From: Bacteroidia bacterium
Lineage (GTDB): Bacteria > Bacteroidota > Bacteroidia > M30B66
Assembly: GCA_019695235.1 (NCBI GenBank)
Contig: JAIBAI010000001.1
Coordinates: 62,001 to 126,000, forward strand
Length of the DNA stretch: 64,000 bases
Reading direction: 5' to 3'
Position numbers and translations under genes: made by a program. This document shows, one piece after another, positions 39,380 through 47,457 of the stretch (positions are counted from its first letter, which is position 1; each line of letters begins with the position of its first letter). The notes beneath the pieces were generated by a model, which was not told where the DNA came from, did no database searches, and saw only the letters and a program-made list of their open reading frames with translations.

Positions 39380-40278
39380 AGACCTGGGCAAAGAAATGAA
39401 CCACTTCTGAATTGCAGGTACTGTTCGAGCCGGTCAGAATCGGTGAACCATTGGCCATGAAAGTTTTGGGTGGCAAACCAGTTAGGTTCCCAAACCTTAC
39501 GGATATCTTTAACCCCTAATAGCACACTGATGCGTTGAATAAACTCCCAATTCATCACTCTGAATTTCTCGCCACCACCAATATTATACACCTGACACCA
39601 AAAAGATTCGGGCAAATCAGTGCGGCAAATATTAGCAAGCAATACGCCAGAATCGTATGCACTCACCCATTCAAACACACCGTTAAGCGGCTGATGAAAC
39701 ATGATTGGATCAAGATTTTTTAAAAGGTGCTGGTGCAAAATACCGGTCTGGCGAAGAGAAACCCAGTATTTTATACCCGATTCAATGATAATACGCTCTG
39801 CGATTGTTTTTGAGCGTGCATAGTTGTCGTAATAACTTATTTTTATTGGGTCACCAGCCCTGCCCCAGTGTATTGGTGGATTTCTGTCGCCCGTTTGGGC
39901 AACTGTTCCAATGTACACCAGTTTTATCTGGTCTTTTTCTGGTTGTGCTAAAATGGCGCGTGTGATGTTCTCTGCGGCCTGAATGTTTATACGTGTGGTC
40001 AGCTCTGGAAAATAGTCAGCTTTTGGTGAGACCATCCCCCCTACGTGTAACACAATATTTGCCCCTTTAACACATTTTTCAACGTCATTGTAATTTGTCA
40101 GATCGCCATAAACAACGCTAACCAATTCATTAGCCTCCCACGCTTTGACTACTGCTTTGTTTCTTTCTGAGTGCAAAACAAGCACGGTTATCTTAAAGCG
40201 CTCATTGCTTTTAAGCAATTGTTTCATACCCTCCCTGCCCATATTGCCTGTAGCGCCTGTTAAAAAAATAGTAGTCAT
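39361..40278 (-). CDS. NAD-dependent epimerase/dehydratase-like protein, probably C-terminally truncated
   Basis: Extended short-chain dehydrogenase fold. 305 residues with the nucleotide motif TGATGNMG (8-14), GDLTNY, HVGGMVSP and catalytic-type YARSK (Tyr-x3-Lys). From memory, relatives that share HVGGMVSP, HWGRAGDPIKIS and NFHGQW run to about 450-490 residues; this one ends soon after the last block with an unrelated-looking tail (FLCPGLVVSAG). The stop falls in a 26-bp direct repeat. So it is probably a truncated gene whose core domain could still fold. It follows the membrane protein gene by 2 bases. Confidence 0.75.
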   Translation of the reverse strand: MTTIFLTGATGNMGREGMKQLLKSNERFKITVLVLHSERNKAVVKAWEANELVSVVYGDLTNYNDVEKCVKGANIVLHVGGMVSPKADYFPELTTRINIQAAENITRAILAQPEKDQIKLVYIGTVAQTGDRNPPIHWGRAGDPIKISYYDNYARSKTIAERIIIESGIKYWVSLRQTGILHQHLLKNLDPIMFHQPLNGVFEWVSAYDSGVLLANICRTDLPESFWCQVYNIGGGEKFRVMNWEFIQRISVLLGVKDIRKVWEPNWFATQNFHGQWFTDSDRLEQYLQFRSGSFLCPGLVVSAG

Positions 40279-40280
40279 TG

Positions 40281-41855
40281 CTAATTTTGCTGTTGCTTAG
40301 TGCTTTTAAATAAACGAACAAAGTTATTTGAGCGATATACTTCTATAAAGTTGGTCTTTAAGAGATTGTAAAGTTGGGCATTCGCCATTAAATTCAATTT
40401 CGATACATCGCCATAAACCAATACAAAGTCAATGTTTCTATCATTTTCTGATTGGTAATTGCTTTTCCATTTCAAACCGTTCAATGAGTCATTTCCGGCC
40501 AGTTGTACCTTTGGGAAATTTGATTTGTTCCATGTTATCGGGAACCATCCGAGCTCTGCCTCATAATTTTCAAGAATAATCATCGGCTTGTCAATTCCGG
40601 CATAATTAGAAAAATGCCAATGCAACCAGTTTTCAGAAAGGTTAACTGGTAGAACAACGCTTTCAGGCTTGATGTATTTCCCTGCCTGGTATATTTGTTC
40701 TGCCTGACTACTTAAATCAGTGATTCGGTTGAAGTTCCGGCTTACAAAAGGCTGACAATATGAAAGAGTCAGCAAAATTGTAAATACGATTTGCATATTA
40801 TCAAAACGTTGTGCTCCCAACCAGGAGATAAAAAACATAAAGAACATCAGGGCATAGCGGTCGCTCATCATACCAGCAGCTGCGTCATCCGGCGAGAAAA
40901 AATACATCATTAATGCAACTAGAGCGGGCAGCAGTAGAAAGTCAGCTCTCCCCCACCCGTCTTGACCTTGTTTTATTATCCTTTTGAATAAAGCATAGCC
41001 AAGCATACACAAGAGCGTAAGCCCAAGCGGGCGAAAAAGACTACTTTCTTTCGCGTCATATATTACAAGTGGTTTTAGGTCGAGCAACCATGCGAAAAGT
41101 GTTTGGTAGGGTATAAAGGTATTTTCACCCGCGAAAGGTGTTTTTAGCAGAAAGTACAACAACATGACAAAACCAGGTAAAGCGGCTATACATAAAGGGA
41201 GTATTTGAAGTATAAATGGTTTGAGTATATGCGAAAACGGCATCTCAGTCCTTTTATGCCAAGCATGGTAAAGCGAGAAACTACCCATTGCCAAAAGCAC
41301 AAAAGCAAAGTTGAGAACAGCGGCAAAATAAGTTAGTATAAGTAAGGTGGTTACGATAAGATAGTGCCGTATGCCTTTTGTTTTATGATGGTTGAGCCAA
41401 TATGACAACAGGAGAAAAAGCAAAATAAACGACAAGCTAAAGTTGTAAAAACCGATATGAAAAAGCAGGCTATGGCTAAAAGGGATGATAAGCAATGAAA
41501 CAAATGAGCCATTATGACTTAGACGCCTTAGTAAAAGCCTAAAACTCAATGTGATACCCAGAGTATAAAGCACCATAAAAACCTTTTCGGTGAAGGGGCC
41601 TGAGAAGAACTGCCTAAGCAGCGCTAAAACAATCGTTCCAAGGTAATTGGGTATTGGTTCTTTGTGTATTTCGAAGAAAGAATTTAATGATTCATTTCCT
41701 GCCATGAGGTGGCGAAATATTTCGGCATTGTATAGGTGGGCAGGTCCATCAAGGGATGGATAAAATGAAAGGAAGCAATAGCAGAACAAGTCTGCGGTCA
41801 AAAGGGCGAAGAACAGGAGGCTTTCCCAATTAAACTTGGGTAGTAATTTTTTCAT
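40281..41855 (-). CDS. polytopic membrane protein, GT-C glycosyltransferase-like
   Basis: Inner-membrane protein of 524 residues with about ten to twelve predicted membrane segments up to about residue 370 and a soluble C-terminal domain (about 385-520). The first loop has the acidic motif YPSLDGPAHLYN, the place where GT-C enzymes carry their catalytic Asp, so a polyprenyl-phosphate-sugar transferase is plausible. No closer family was recognised. Probably co-transcribed with the epimerase gene 2 bases downstream. TACTTTTA at 41871-41878 (minus) is a weak -7 candidate. Confidence 0.7.
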   Translation of the reverse strand: MKKLLPKFNWESLLFFALLTADLFCYCFLSFYPSLDGPAHLYNAEIFRHLMAGNESLNSFFEIHKEPIPNYLGTIVLALLRQFFSGPFTEKVFMVLYTLGITLSFRLLLRRLSHNGSFVSLLIIPFSHSLLFHIGFYNFSLSFILLFLLLSYWLNHHKTKGIRHYLIVTTLLILTYFAAVLNFAFVLLAMGSFSLYHAWHKRTEMPFSHILKPFILQILPLCIAALPGFVMLLYFLLKTPFAGENTFIPYQTLFAWLLDLKPLVIYDAKESSLFRPLGLTLLCMLGYALFKRIIKQGQDGWGRADFLLLPALVALMMYFFSPDDAAAGMMSDRYALMFFMFFISWLGAQRFDNMQIVFTILLTLSYCQPFVSRNFNRITDLSSQAEQIYQAGKYIKPESVVLPVNLSENWLHWHFSNYAGIDKPMIILENYEAELGWFPITWNKSNFPKVQLAGNDSLNGLKWKSNYQSENDRNIDFVLVYGDVSKLNLMANAQLYNLLKTNFIEVYRSNNFVRLFKSTKQQQN

Positions 41856-41921
41856 GTAAAATTAATCTTCTAAAAGTACATAATCGCTCCAAATTTCATA
41901 GTTTTACTTAAAGCAGAAACC

Positions 41922-44900
41922 ATGAGTCGTTCAATACTTCGTGCGTTAATGCAACTATTTGCTTTGGCGGCAAAGCCTGGAAGCAAGCTGGAAAAAGGGC
42001 GCGAATTTCTTGTCAATTTTTTGCGCAGAGAGTTAGGTACCCAGCAGGTTGCTACCTATTTGGCCGAATTTCAGCGTCTTGTTGACCAAAACTTTTCTTC
42101 AGAAACAATTCGTGAGGAGTTGAAGCATAAATCTTCCTCATCAGTGAAGATGCTTCGTATTTGTACCAAGATTAACGAAGAGCTCACTTATTCACAAAAG
42201 TGTTTTGTTTTTATCAGGTTATCAGAGTTTATTGCAGCAGGCGAAGCGCCTGGGGGTAATGAGTTTGAGTTTTTAGATACCGTTGCTCAAACGCTGCTTA
42301 TTAACGCAACAGAACAAGGTTTGATGCGGCACATTTGTATTCAACCTTTAAGCATTTACCCTCATGAACATTGGTTGCGCATCAGTGGAAAGGTACTGCC
42401 GGATGTTGCCCGTCAATATGTAGTTCCGGGCTTAGATGGACAGTTTATTTTATTGTTTTTACCAGAGGCTGGAAGCTATTTTCTAAAATATTTGGGCCAG
42501 GAAGCATTTTATTTGGCCGGGCAGCTACTCAATCCGGATATGGTTTATCCGTTCCCGCCAGGTTCGGTGATACGGGGTACTAAAATAAGTCCATTATTTT
42601 ACAGTGACTTAGTAAGTAAGATACATAAAGAGCAGATACAACCTCCTATTATCTTTCAGGTAAGCAATCTGGAATATAAGTTTCCCAATGGGAAGCAAGG
42701 CTTACATCGAATTAGTTTCAGCGAGACCTCTGGCAGCCTTGTGGGTATTATGGGCTCGAGTGGAACCGGAAAAAGCACTCTGCTGAATGTACTTAACGGC
42801 AATATGTTACCAAGTGCCGGTCGGGTAAGCATCAATGGGGTTGATATTCATGCCGTTGGCAATCAAACCAAGGGTCTTGTCGGATATGTTTCGCAAGATG
42901 ATACGCTTTTTGAAGATTTGACAGTTTTCCAGAACCTGTGGTACAATGCGCTTTTGTGTTTTGATAAGCTGAGCAAAGCAGAAATTAGAAACAAGGTAGA
43001 TCGCACTTTAAAGGAGTTTGGTTTGGATGAAATCCGCGACTTGAAGGTAGGAAGTCAGTTGACCAAGGTTATTTCCGGGGGCCAGCGTAAGCGATTAAAC
43101 ATTGCATTGGAATTAATTCGTGAGCCTGCGGTACTTTTCCTTGACGAACCAACATCGGGTTTGAGCAGTCGTGATTCAGAGAACATCATGGATTTGTTAA
43201 AAGAGCTTGCGATACACGGAAAGCTTGTTTTTGTTGTGATTCATCAACCTTCATCGAATATTTTCAAAATGTTTGACCGCCTCATCCTGGTAGATGTTGG
43301 CGGCTATCCAATTTATTATGGCAATCCTTTGGAAGCAGTAATATATTTCAGGTCGCTGGTTGATCATGTTAAGCCTGGAGAAAGTGAATGTCCTGAATGT
43401 GGAAATGTAAATCCAGAGCAATTGTTTGACATACTTGAAGCACGGGTAATCAATGAGCATGGTCGTGCAACGTTGCAACGAAAGGTTTTACCCAAGGAGT
43501 GGAATATGTTTTACAAAAGGATAAGTAATCCAATAGAATCAGGCAAAGCCGCTCCAGCTTCCTTACCCCAATCATTCCAAAAACCCTCAAGGCTTAAGCA
43601 ATTCTTTGTTTTTTGTAGTAGAGACATCCGTTCAAAAGTTTCGAACCATCAGTACATGTTACTGAACTTACTTGAGGCGCCATTACTTGCCTTTTTGATG
43701 GCTTATTTTCTTAAATATCGGCATGAAGGCGAATATCAATTTTACAATAATTTGAACATCCCGGCATATCTGTTCGTATGTGTACTAACGAGTTTGTTTT
43801 TCGGATTAACTGTTAGTGCGGAAGAACTTTTTAGAGAAAGGCTTATCCGTCGCCGGGAACGGTTTTTAGAACTTTCATACGGTACTTATTTGAGTTCAAA
43901 GACACTTGTTCTTTTTGTGCTTTCTGCAATACAGTCAATCAGTTTTATTCTGGTTGGCCACTATGTTTTAGAAGTTCGGGGTTTATTTTGGGGAGATTGG
44001 CTCGTTCTTTTTTCTGTTTCAGCTTTTGCGAATATGCTTGGGTTGAATATTTCGTCGGCGTTCAATTCGGTAATTACCATCTATGTTTTGGTACCCCTGC
44101 TCATTATTCCACAAATTTTATTGAGTGGTGTTATCGTAAAGTTCGAAAATCTCAATCCCGAAATTGTAAAAAACAATGGAAAGGTGCCGCTTGTAGCCAA
44201 CCTAATGGCTACGAGATGGGCCTATGAGGCCATTGTGGTGAACAGGTTTACAAAAAACATTTGTCAAAATCACGTATTGTCACATGATATTGCGCTTTCA
44301 GAATGTGTATGGCGTGCAAATTATTGGTTTCCGAAGATGGAAGAAATGATTGACGAGGCTGAGAAAAACGCACATTCACTCAGGATATTGCAAATCGAAA
44401 TTAGGAAAACAAATGCCCTCGGTTTATATGATAATTTTAACGAAAATGCGATAAAGTTGAATGTTCGAACCACCTATTCAGCTATTCATTTATGGCTTGA
44501 AAAAATACGTAAGCAGGCTAATCAGCGCTTTTTGGTGGTTCAAAGAGAGAAAGACAAAATGATGGCAGCAGTGAGTGATTCAATGGTTAAACTTTATACC
44601 AATGATCAATTGTCAGCGCTTGTTAAGCGTTCTGATAATTTTGAAAAGATTCAGAAGAAGTCAGATGGTACCCTGCTACGTACTTTTGAGCCGGTATATC
44701 AGCTTCCGGAGCCGGGCTATATTGCAGCTGGCCAATTCTACGCCCCTTTTAAGCGGTTTGGGTCCTACCTGATGAGTACTTTATTTGCTAACGTATTGGT
44801 TATTTGGTTAATGACATTTCTGCTTGCTGCTGCATTGCGGTTCAATATGCTGTCACGAATATTAGGTATTGCCCCAAAACATTTAAAATTATCAATTGTT

Positions 44901-44936
44901 AGGTGGAAACCTTCTTCATCGCAAAAGGCAACATAA
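41922..44936 (+). CDS. TerB-ABCG-type fusion transporter
   Basis: ABC exporter half with ATPase before membrane domain (ABCG/White order), 1004 residues. Residues about 20-140 look like a TerB-like helical domain (RLSEFIAAGE...EFEFLDTVA). The ATPase spans about 245-480: Walker A SSGTGKST (K284), signature VISGGQRKRLNIALEL, Walker B LFLDEPTSGL, His loop VIHQPSSNIF. A short Cys pair (SECPECGNV) lies after it. The ABC-2 membrane domain (about 560-760) has five segments, then a soluble helical insert and a last membrane segment near 950. Substrate unknown. Its last 38 bases overlap siaC on the other strand. Confidence 0.85.
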   Translation: MSRSILRALMQLFALAAKPGSKLEKGREFLVNFLRRELGTQQVATYLAEFQRLVDQNFSSETIREELKHKSSSSVKMLRICTKINEELTYSQKCFVFIRLSEFIAAGEAPGGNEFEFLDTVAQTLLINATEQGLMRHICIQPLSIYPHEHWLRISGKVLPDVARQYVVPGLDGQFILLFLPEAGSYFLKYLGQEAFYLAGQLLNPDMVYPFPPGSVIRGTKISPLFYSDLVSKIHKEQIQPPIIFQVSNLEYKFPNGKQGLHRISFSETSGSLVGIMGSSGTGKSTLLNVLNGNMLPSAGRVSINGVDIHAVGNQTKGLVGYVSQDDTLFEDLTVFQNLWYNALLCFDKLSKAEIRNKVDRTLKEFGLDEIRDLKVGSQLTKVISGGQRKRLNIALELIREPAVLFLDEPTSGLSSRDSENIMDLLKELAIHGKLVFVVIHQPSSNIFKMFDRLILVDVGGYPIYYGNPLEAVIYFRSLVDHVKPGESECPECGNVNPEQLFDILEARVINEHGRATLQRKVLPKEWNMFYKRISNPIESGKAAPASLPQSFQKPSRLKQFFVFCSRDIRSKVSNHQYMLLNLLEAPLLAFLMAYFLKYRHEGEYQFYNNLNIPAYLFVCVLTSLFFGLTVSAEELFRERLIRRRERFLELSYGTYLSSKTLVLFVLSAIQSISFILVGHYVLEVRGLFWGDWLVLFSVSAFANMLGLNISSAFNSVITIYVLVPLLIIPQILLSGVIVKFENLNPEIVKNNGKVPLVANLMATRWAYEAIVVNRFTKNICQNHVLSHDIALSECVWRANYWFPKMEEMIDEAEKNAHSLRILQIEIRKTNALGLYDNFNENAIKLNVRTTYSAIHLWLEKIRKQANQRFLVVQREKDKMMAAVSDSMVKLYTNDQLSALVKRSDNFEKIQKKSDGTLLRTFEPVYQLPEPGYIAAGQFYAPFKRFGSYLMSTLFANVLVIWLMTFLLAAALRFNMLSRILGIAPKHLKLSIVRWKPSSSQKAT

Positions 44937-45282
44937 TAAGTGCCTGATAATCTTCGCCTGCCTCAAGCATATCTTCATCGTCTTCTTCATAAATCCAGGT
45001 GATTAATACCTTTGAAGTACCTGCCTGATGCATCTGGTAGAGCTTTTTGAAAATATCTAAAAGGCATTTTGACGTACTGGTATTAAAATATTCAAGGTGA
45101 ATATTGACCTGTGTTTCTTTTTGAGGTTGCAAAACATAGTTATCTATCCATTTGAAGACCGGTTCATAAAATTCGATAGAATTTTCGGGGATAGATCTAC
45201 CATTAAATTGAATCTGCCCCAAGGCATAGTTGCATTGCACCAGCGGGGTCTTATTTTCCTGAGGTATAAATAAATTATCCAT
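44899..45282 (-). CDS. siaC: SiaC-family regulatory phosphoprotein (DUF1987)
   Basis: Small partner-switch protein, 127 residues. In Pseudomonas aeruginosa SiaC is phosphorylated on a Thr by SiaB and, when unphosphorylated, activates the diguanylate cyclase SiaD. Here EYFNTSTSK places Thr68 at the expected phospho-site, and YEPVFKWIDNYV and ITWIYEEDDEDMLEAGEDY are family blocks. It overlaps the siaB stop by 3 bases (TAATG type). No SiaD-like cyclase lies in the window, so the output may differ. Confidence 0.87.
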   Translation of the reverse strand: MDNLFIPQENKTPLVQCNYALGQIQFNGRSIPENSIEFYEPVFKWIDNYVLQPQKETQVNIHLEYFNTSTSKCLLDIFKKLYQMHQAGTSKVLITWIYEEDDEDMLEAGEDYQALIMLPFAMKKVST

Positions 45283-45830
45283 TATACATTATTTACAGTG
45301 ATTACAAGGCTGAAAAATGAGAACTCTTCATCTACTTTGCTAAAAGAATAATCGAACTTCTGTCCGGATTTTCTTGCAATATCAATAATACCAAGCCCTC
45401 CGCCCCCCTTTTCAGAATAAAATTCATTGTTAAGGGTTTGCAAGTAATATGCTTTTAACTGTTCTCGGTTCATTGCATTTATCTGTTCAATTTTTGACTT
45501 AAGTTCAGGTATGCTTTTATTTAAAATATAGTTACCAGTAATGATTCTATAAAGGCCATTGTCGTTGCGACCAATTAGAAATAGTGAAGCTTTGTCGGCT
45601 AATGCTGGTGTGGAAGTAAGCACCTCACCATGATGATACAGATTTTGCAGGCATTCAACCAGCACATTGTACACTTTTTTACGTTGTCGGGGTTCTTCTC
45701 CAAGATTATCAAGTTTTGATTCCATGATTTGAAGGATAGAAGATAGTAAATCAGGGGTGATGACCCCTTTAAAGGAAAGCATGATTTTGCCATCCTCCAT
45801 CTTTTCGTAAAAATCAAATACATTAAACAT
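45282..45830 (-). CDS. siaB: SiaB family protein kinase
   Basis: Kinase of the GHKL/HATPase type that phosphorylates SiaC. 182 residues with an N-box-like helix VYNVLVECLQNLYHHGE and the ATP-lid Gly run YSEKGGGGLGIIDIARKSG. The length matches SiaB (about 180). Translationally coupled to siaC. It is the third gene of a four-gene minus-strand operon that begins with a lipoprotein and an exported protein, which suggests envelope input. Confidence 0.87.
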   Translation of the reverse strand: MFNVFDFYEKMEDGKIMLSFKGVITPDLLSSILQIMESKLDNLGEEPRQRKKVYNVLVECLQNLYHHGEVLTSTPALADKASLFLIGRNDNGLYRIITGNYILNKSIPELKSKIEQINAMNREQLKAYYLQTLNNEFYSEKGGGGLGIIDIARKSGQKFDYSFSKVDEEFSFFSLVITVNNV

Positions 45831-45847
45831 TACGCTGTATCATACGC

Positions 45848-46348
45848 TTAAAAACCTGTTTTTAATGAGTTTCTTGATTCAAGCAGGAAGCCAAGACAGC
45901 CATACATTGATTCGTCGGTAGGTTCATAGGAAACCTCTGGCAGTTGCAATTGGATAATCAGGTTAAGGCTGTTATCACAAACAAATTCAAAGTCAAGATT
46001 CGTATCATCTTCTGAGGTTTCGAACAAGACTTTTTTCGTGCGTGCATCAAGCACTTTATACATTAGATGTTGCCCTTGCAGCAGATTCTCATCTGCATGA
46101 AAGGTCATGCGATAATCAAATCCTTTAAAAACCGTTATATTGAAAGTACAAGACTGACCTGGCCTGAATAATGCGCTTTTTGATTGACTATTGTACTGGA
46201 ATTCAATGTCTTCCCTTTGGAACTTGCATTTTTCCTTGTGGTAGTTTTCGCAGTATTCAGTTTTATTGCGGGTTTTTGTTTGGGCGAATAAAGGCAGGTT
46301 CAACAACAAAGCTGCACCAATACCAAGAATTATATTAGAGATTTTCAT
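45848..46348 (-). CDS. small exported protein of unknown function
   Basis: 166 residues, signal peptide MKISNIILGIGAALLLNLPLFAQ. The mature part has four Cys (CENYHKEKC, FVCDN, YGCLG) that could form two disulphides, and alternating strands (SCTFNITVFKGFDYRMTFHA) suggesting a small beta sandwich. No family recognised. It sits 11 bases after the lipoprotein gene and 17 before siaB, so it is likely a periplasmic part of the same signalling unit. Confidence 0.8.
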   Translation of the reverse strand: MKISNIILGIGAALLLNLPLFAQTKTRNKTEYCENYHKEKCKFQREDIEFQYNSQSKSALFRPGQSCTFNITVFKGFDYRMTFHADENLLQGQHLMYKVLDARTKKVLFETSEDDTNLDFEFVCDNSLNLIIQLQLPEVSYEPTDESMYGCLGFLLESRNSLKTGF

Positions 46349-46359
46349 AGTTGTGCTGC

Positions 46360-47262
46360 TTATTTAGATGACGATTTCGAAGTAAATTCAGTTCGTATTG
46401 CAGTAGCAATCTCCTTAATTTCCTTAAATTGTTTTGAACTGAGAATTAATGTTGAGCCAGCACCAATTGTACGTTTTTCATTTGTATTTGTCGAAGATTT
46501 TGCTGGTTCAGCCTTGATGGCTTCAAAAGCATTTTTCAGTGGAGCCATGGCCGTAATAACCTCAGATACCCGCGAGTCATTTTTATGCCTTTCGAGAAAA
46601 TGAAAGAGATTTTCGAGAGGGAACTTCTGGTCAGCAAGGTATTGGTACACTGCCCCTCCTTCTTTTTCACCAGCGGCTAATTCTGTGCTTATATAAATGC
46701 TTTCAATAAAGCCTCCGGCCAACATCAATGCCAGGGATGCCCCTTGTCCGTTTTTTTCAAGATTAGCTGAAGCATCAAAAAACACATCGTTTGCATAGCT
46801 GTTTAAGGAATCGTTGTTTGCAAGGTTTTTTTCGATTCGTTTTAGCAAGTTTTCAGATATCACTGAGGCAATGCCCATTTCTTCTGCCAATTTCCGGAGG
46901 TTATTGAAAATTTTCAACACGTCAGCTTTCTGGTCGAAATTTGAACTATAAAACAAATCGCTGGAATAAATACCAAAATTGATAGCCTTCTCTTTTGAAC
47001 CCGTATAAGAAGCAATATTCGCTACAGGATTGAGTAAACCTGGTTTTGATTTTAAGCCAAGTCGTTTGAGGTGTGCGTAGTATTCACCTGGCATAGGTAT
47101 TTGAAAAAAAGCCTGAATTGAGTCAGCCAATTCTTTTGCAAGTGAATCATTCGCTTGAGCTGATTCCGCAGGTTTATCTGCTCCTCCGCAGCCTGAACCG
47201 AAGGATAATGCAAAACTTAGAATCGCATACAGGATGAATGCAGGTTTAAATTTGAATGACAT
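46360..47262 (-). CDS. lipoprotein of unknown function
   Basis: 300 residues with a type II signal peptide (lipobox LSFGSGC; Cys about residue 25) followed by GGADKP. The rest is mostly helical and rich in Ala, Glu, Lys and Ser, with no catalytic motif seen. Heads the operon lipoprotein - exported protein - siaB - siaC, with a promoter directly upstream. Possibly a sensor or tether in the envelope; this is inferred from position only. Confidence 0.8.
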   Translation of the reverse strand: MSFKFKPAFILYAILSFALSFGSGCGGADKPAESAQANDSLAKELADSIQAFFQIPMPGEYYAHLKRLGLKSKPGLLNPVANIASYTGSKEKAINFGIYSSDLFYSSNFDQKADVLKIFNNLRKLAEEMGIASVISENLLKRIEKNLANNDSLNSYANDVFFDASANLEKNGQGASLALMLAGGFIESIYISTELAAGEKEGGAVYQYLADQKFPLENLFHFLERHKNDSRVSEVITAMAPLKNAFEAIKAEPAKSSTNTNEKRTIGAGSTLILSSKQFKEIKEIATAIRTEFTSKSSSK

Positions 47263-47278
47263 TTTGTTACATTTTTTA

Positions 47279-47310
47279 CAAACTTAAATGAAATTTTAAG
47301 AAAAAACCAA
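47279..47310 (-). promoter_or_regulatory. promoter of the lipoprotein-siaBC operon
   Basis: On the minus strand TTGG (47310-47307), 20 bases, TAAGTTTG (47286-47279, full -7 match), then the ATG at 47262. Confidence 0.6.
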
Positions 47311-47321
47311 CTCTTTTGGTT
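47305..47321. promoter_or_regulatory. inverted repeat over the -33 of the siaBC operon
   Basis: AACCAA-CTCTT-TTGGTT, perfect 6-bp arms. It covers the predicted -33 element, a usual place for a repressor site. A simple hairpin is the alternative. Confidence 0.4.
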
Positions 47322-47457
47322 GAAGATAAAAACAATTTATTAGCCATTTAAGTTCCATTGCGGAGGATTGGGTCTTGGTGAAAACTTTTGAAAAACCCAT
47401 ATTGCAAATTGCCTATTTACAAGGTGGCTTTCGATAATTTGCCCTGAATTTTAATTA

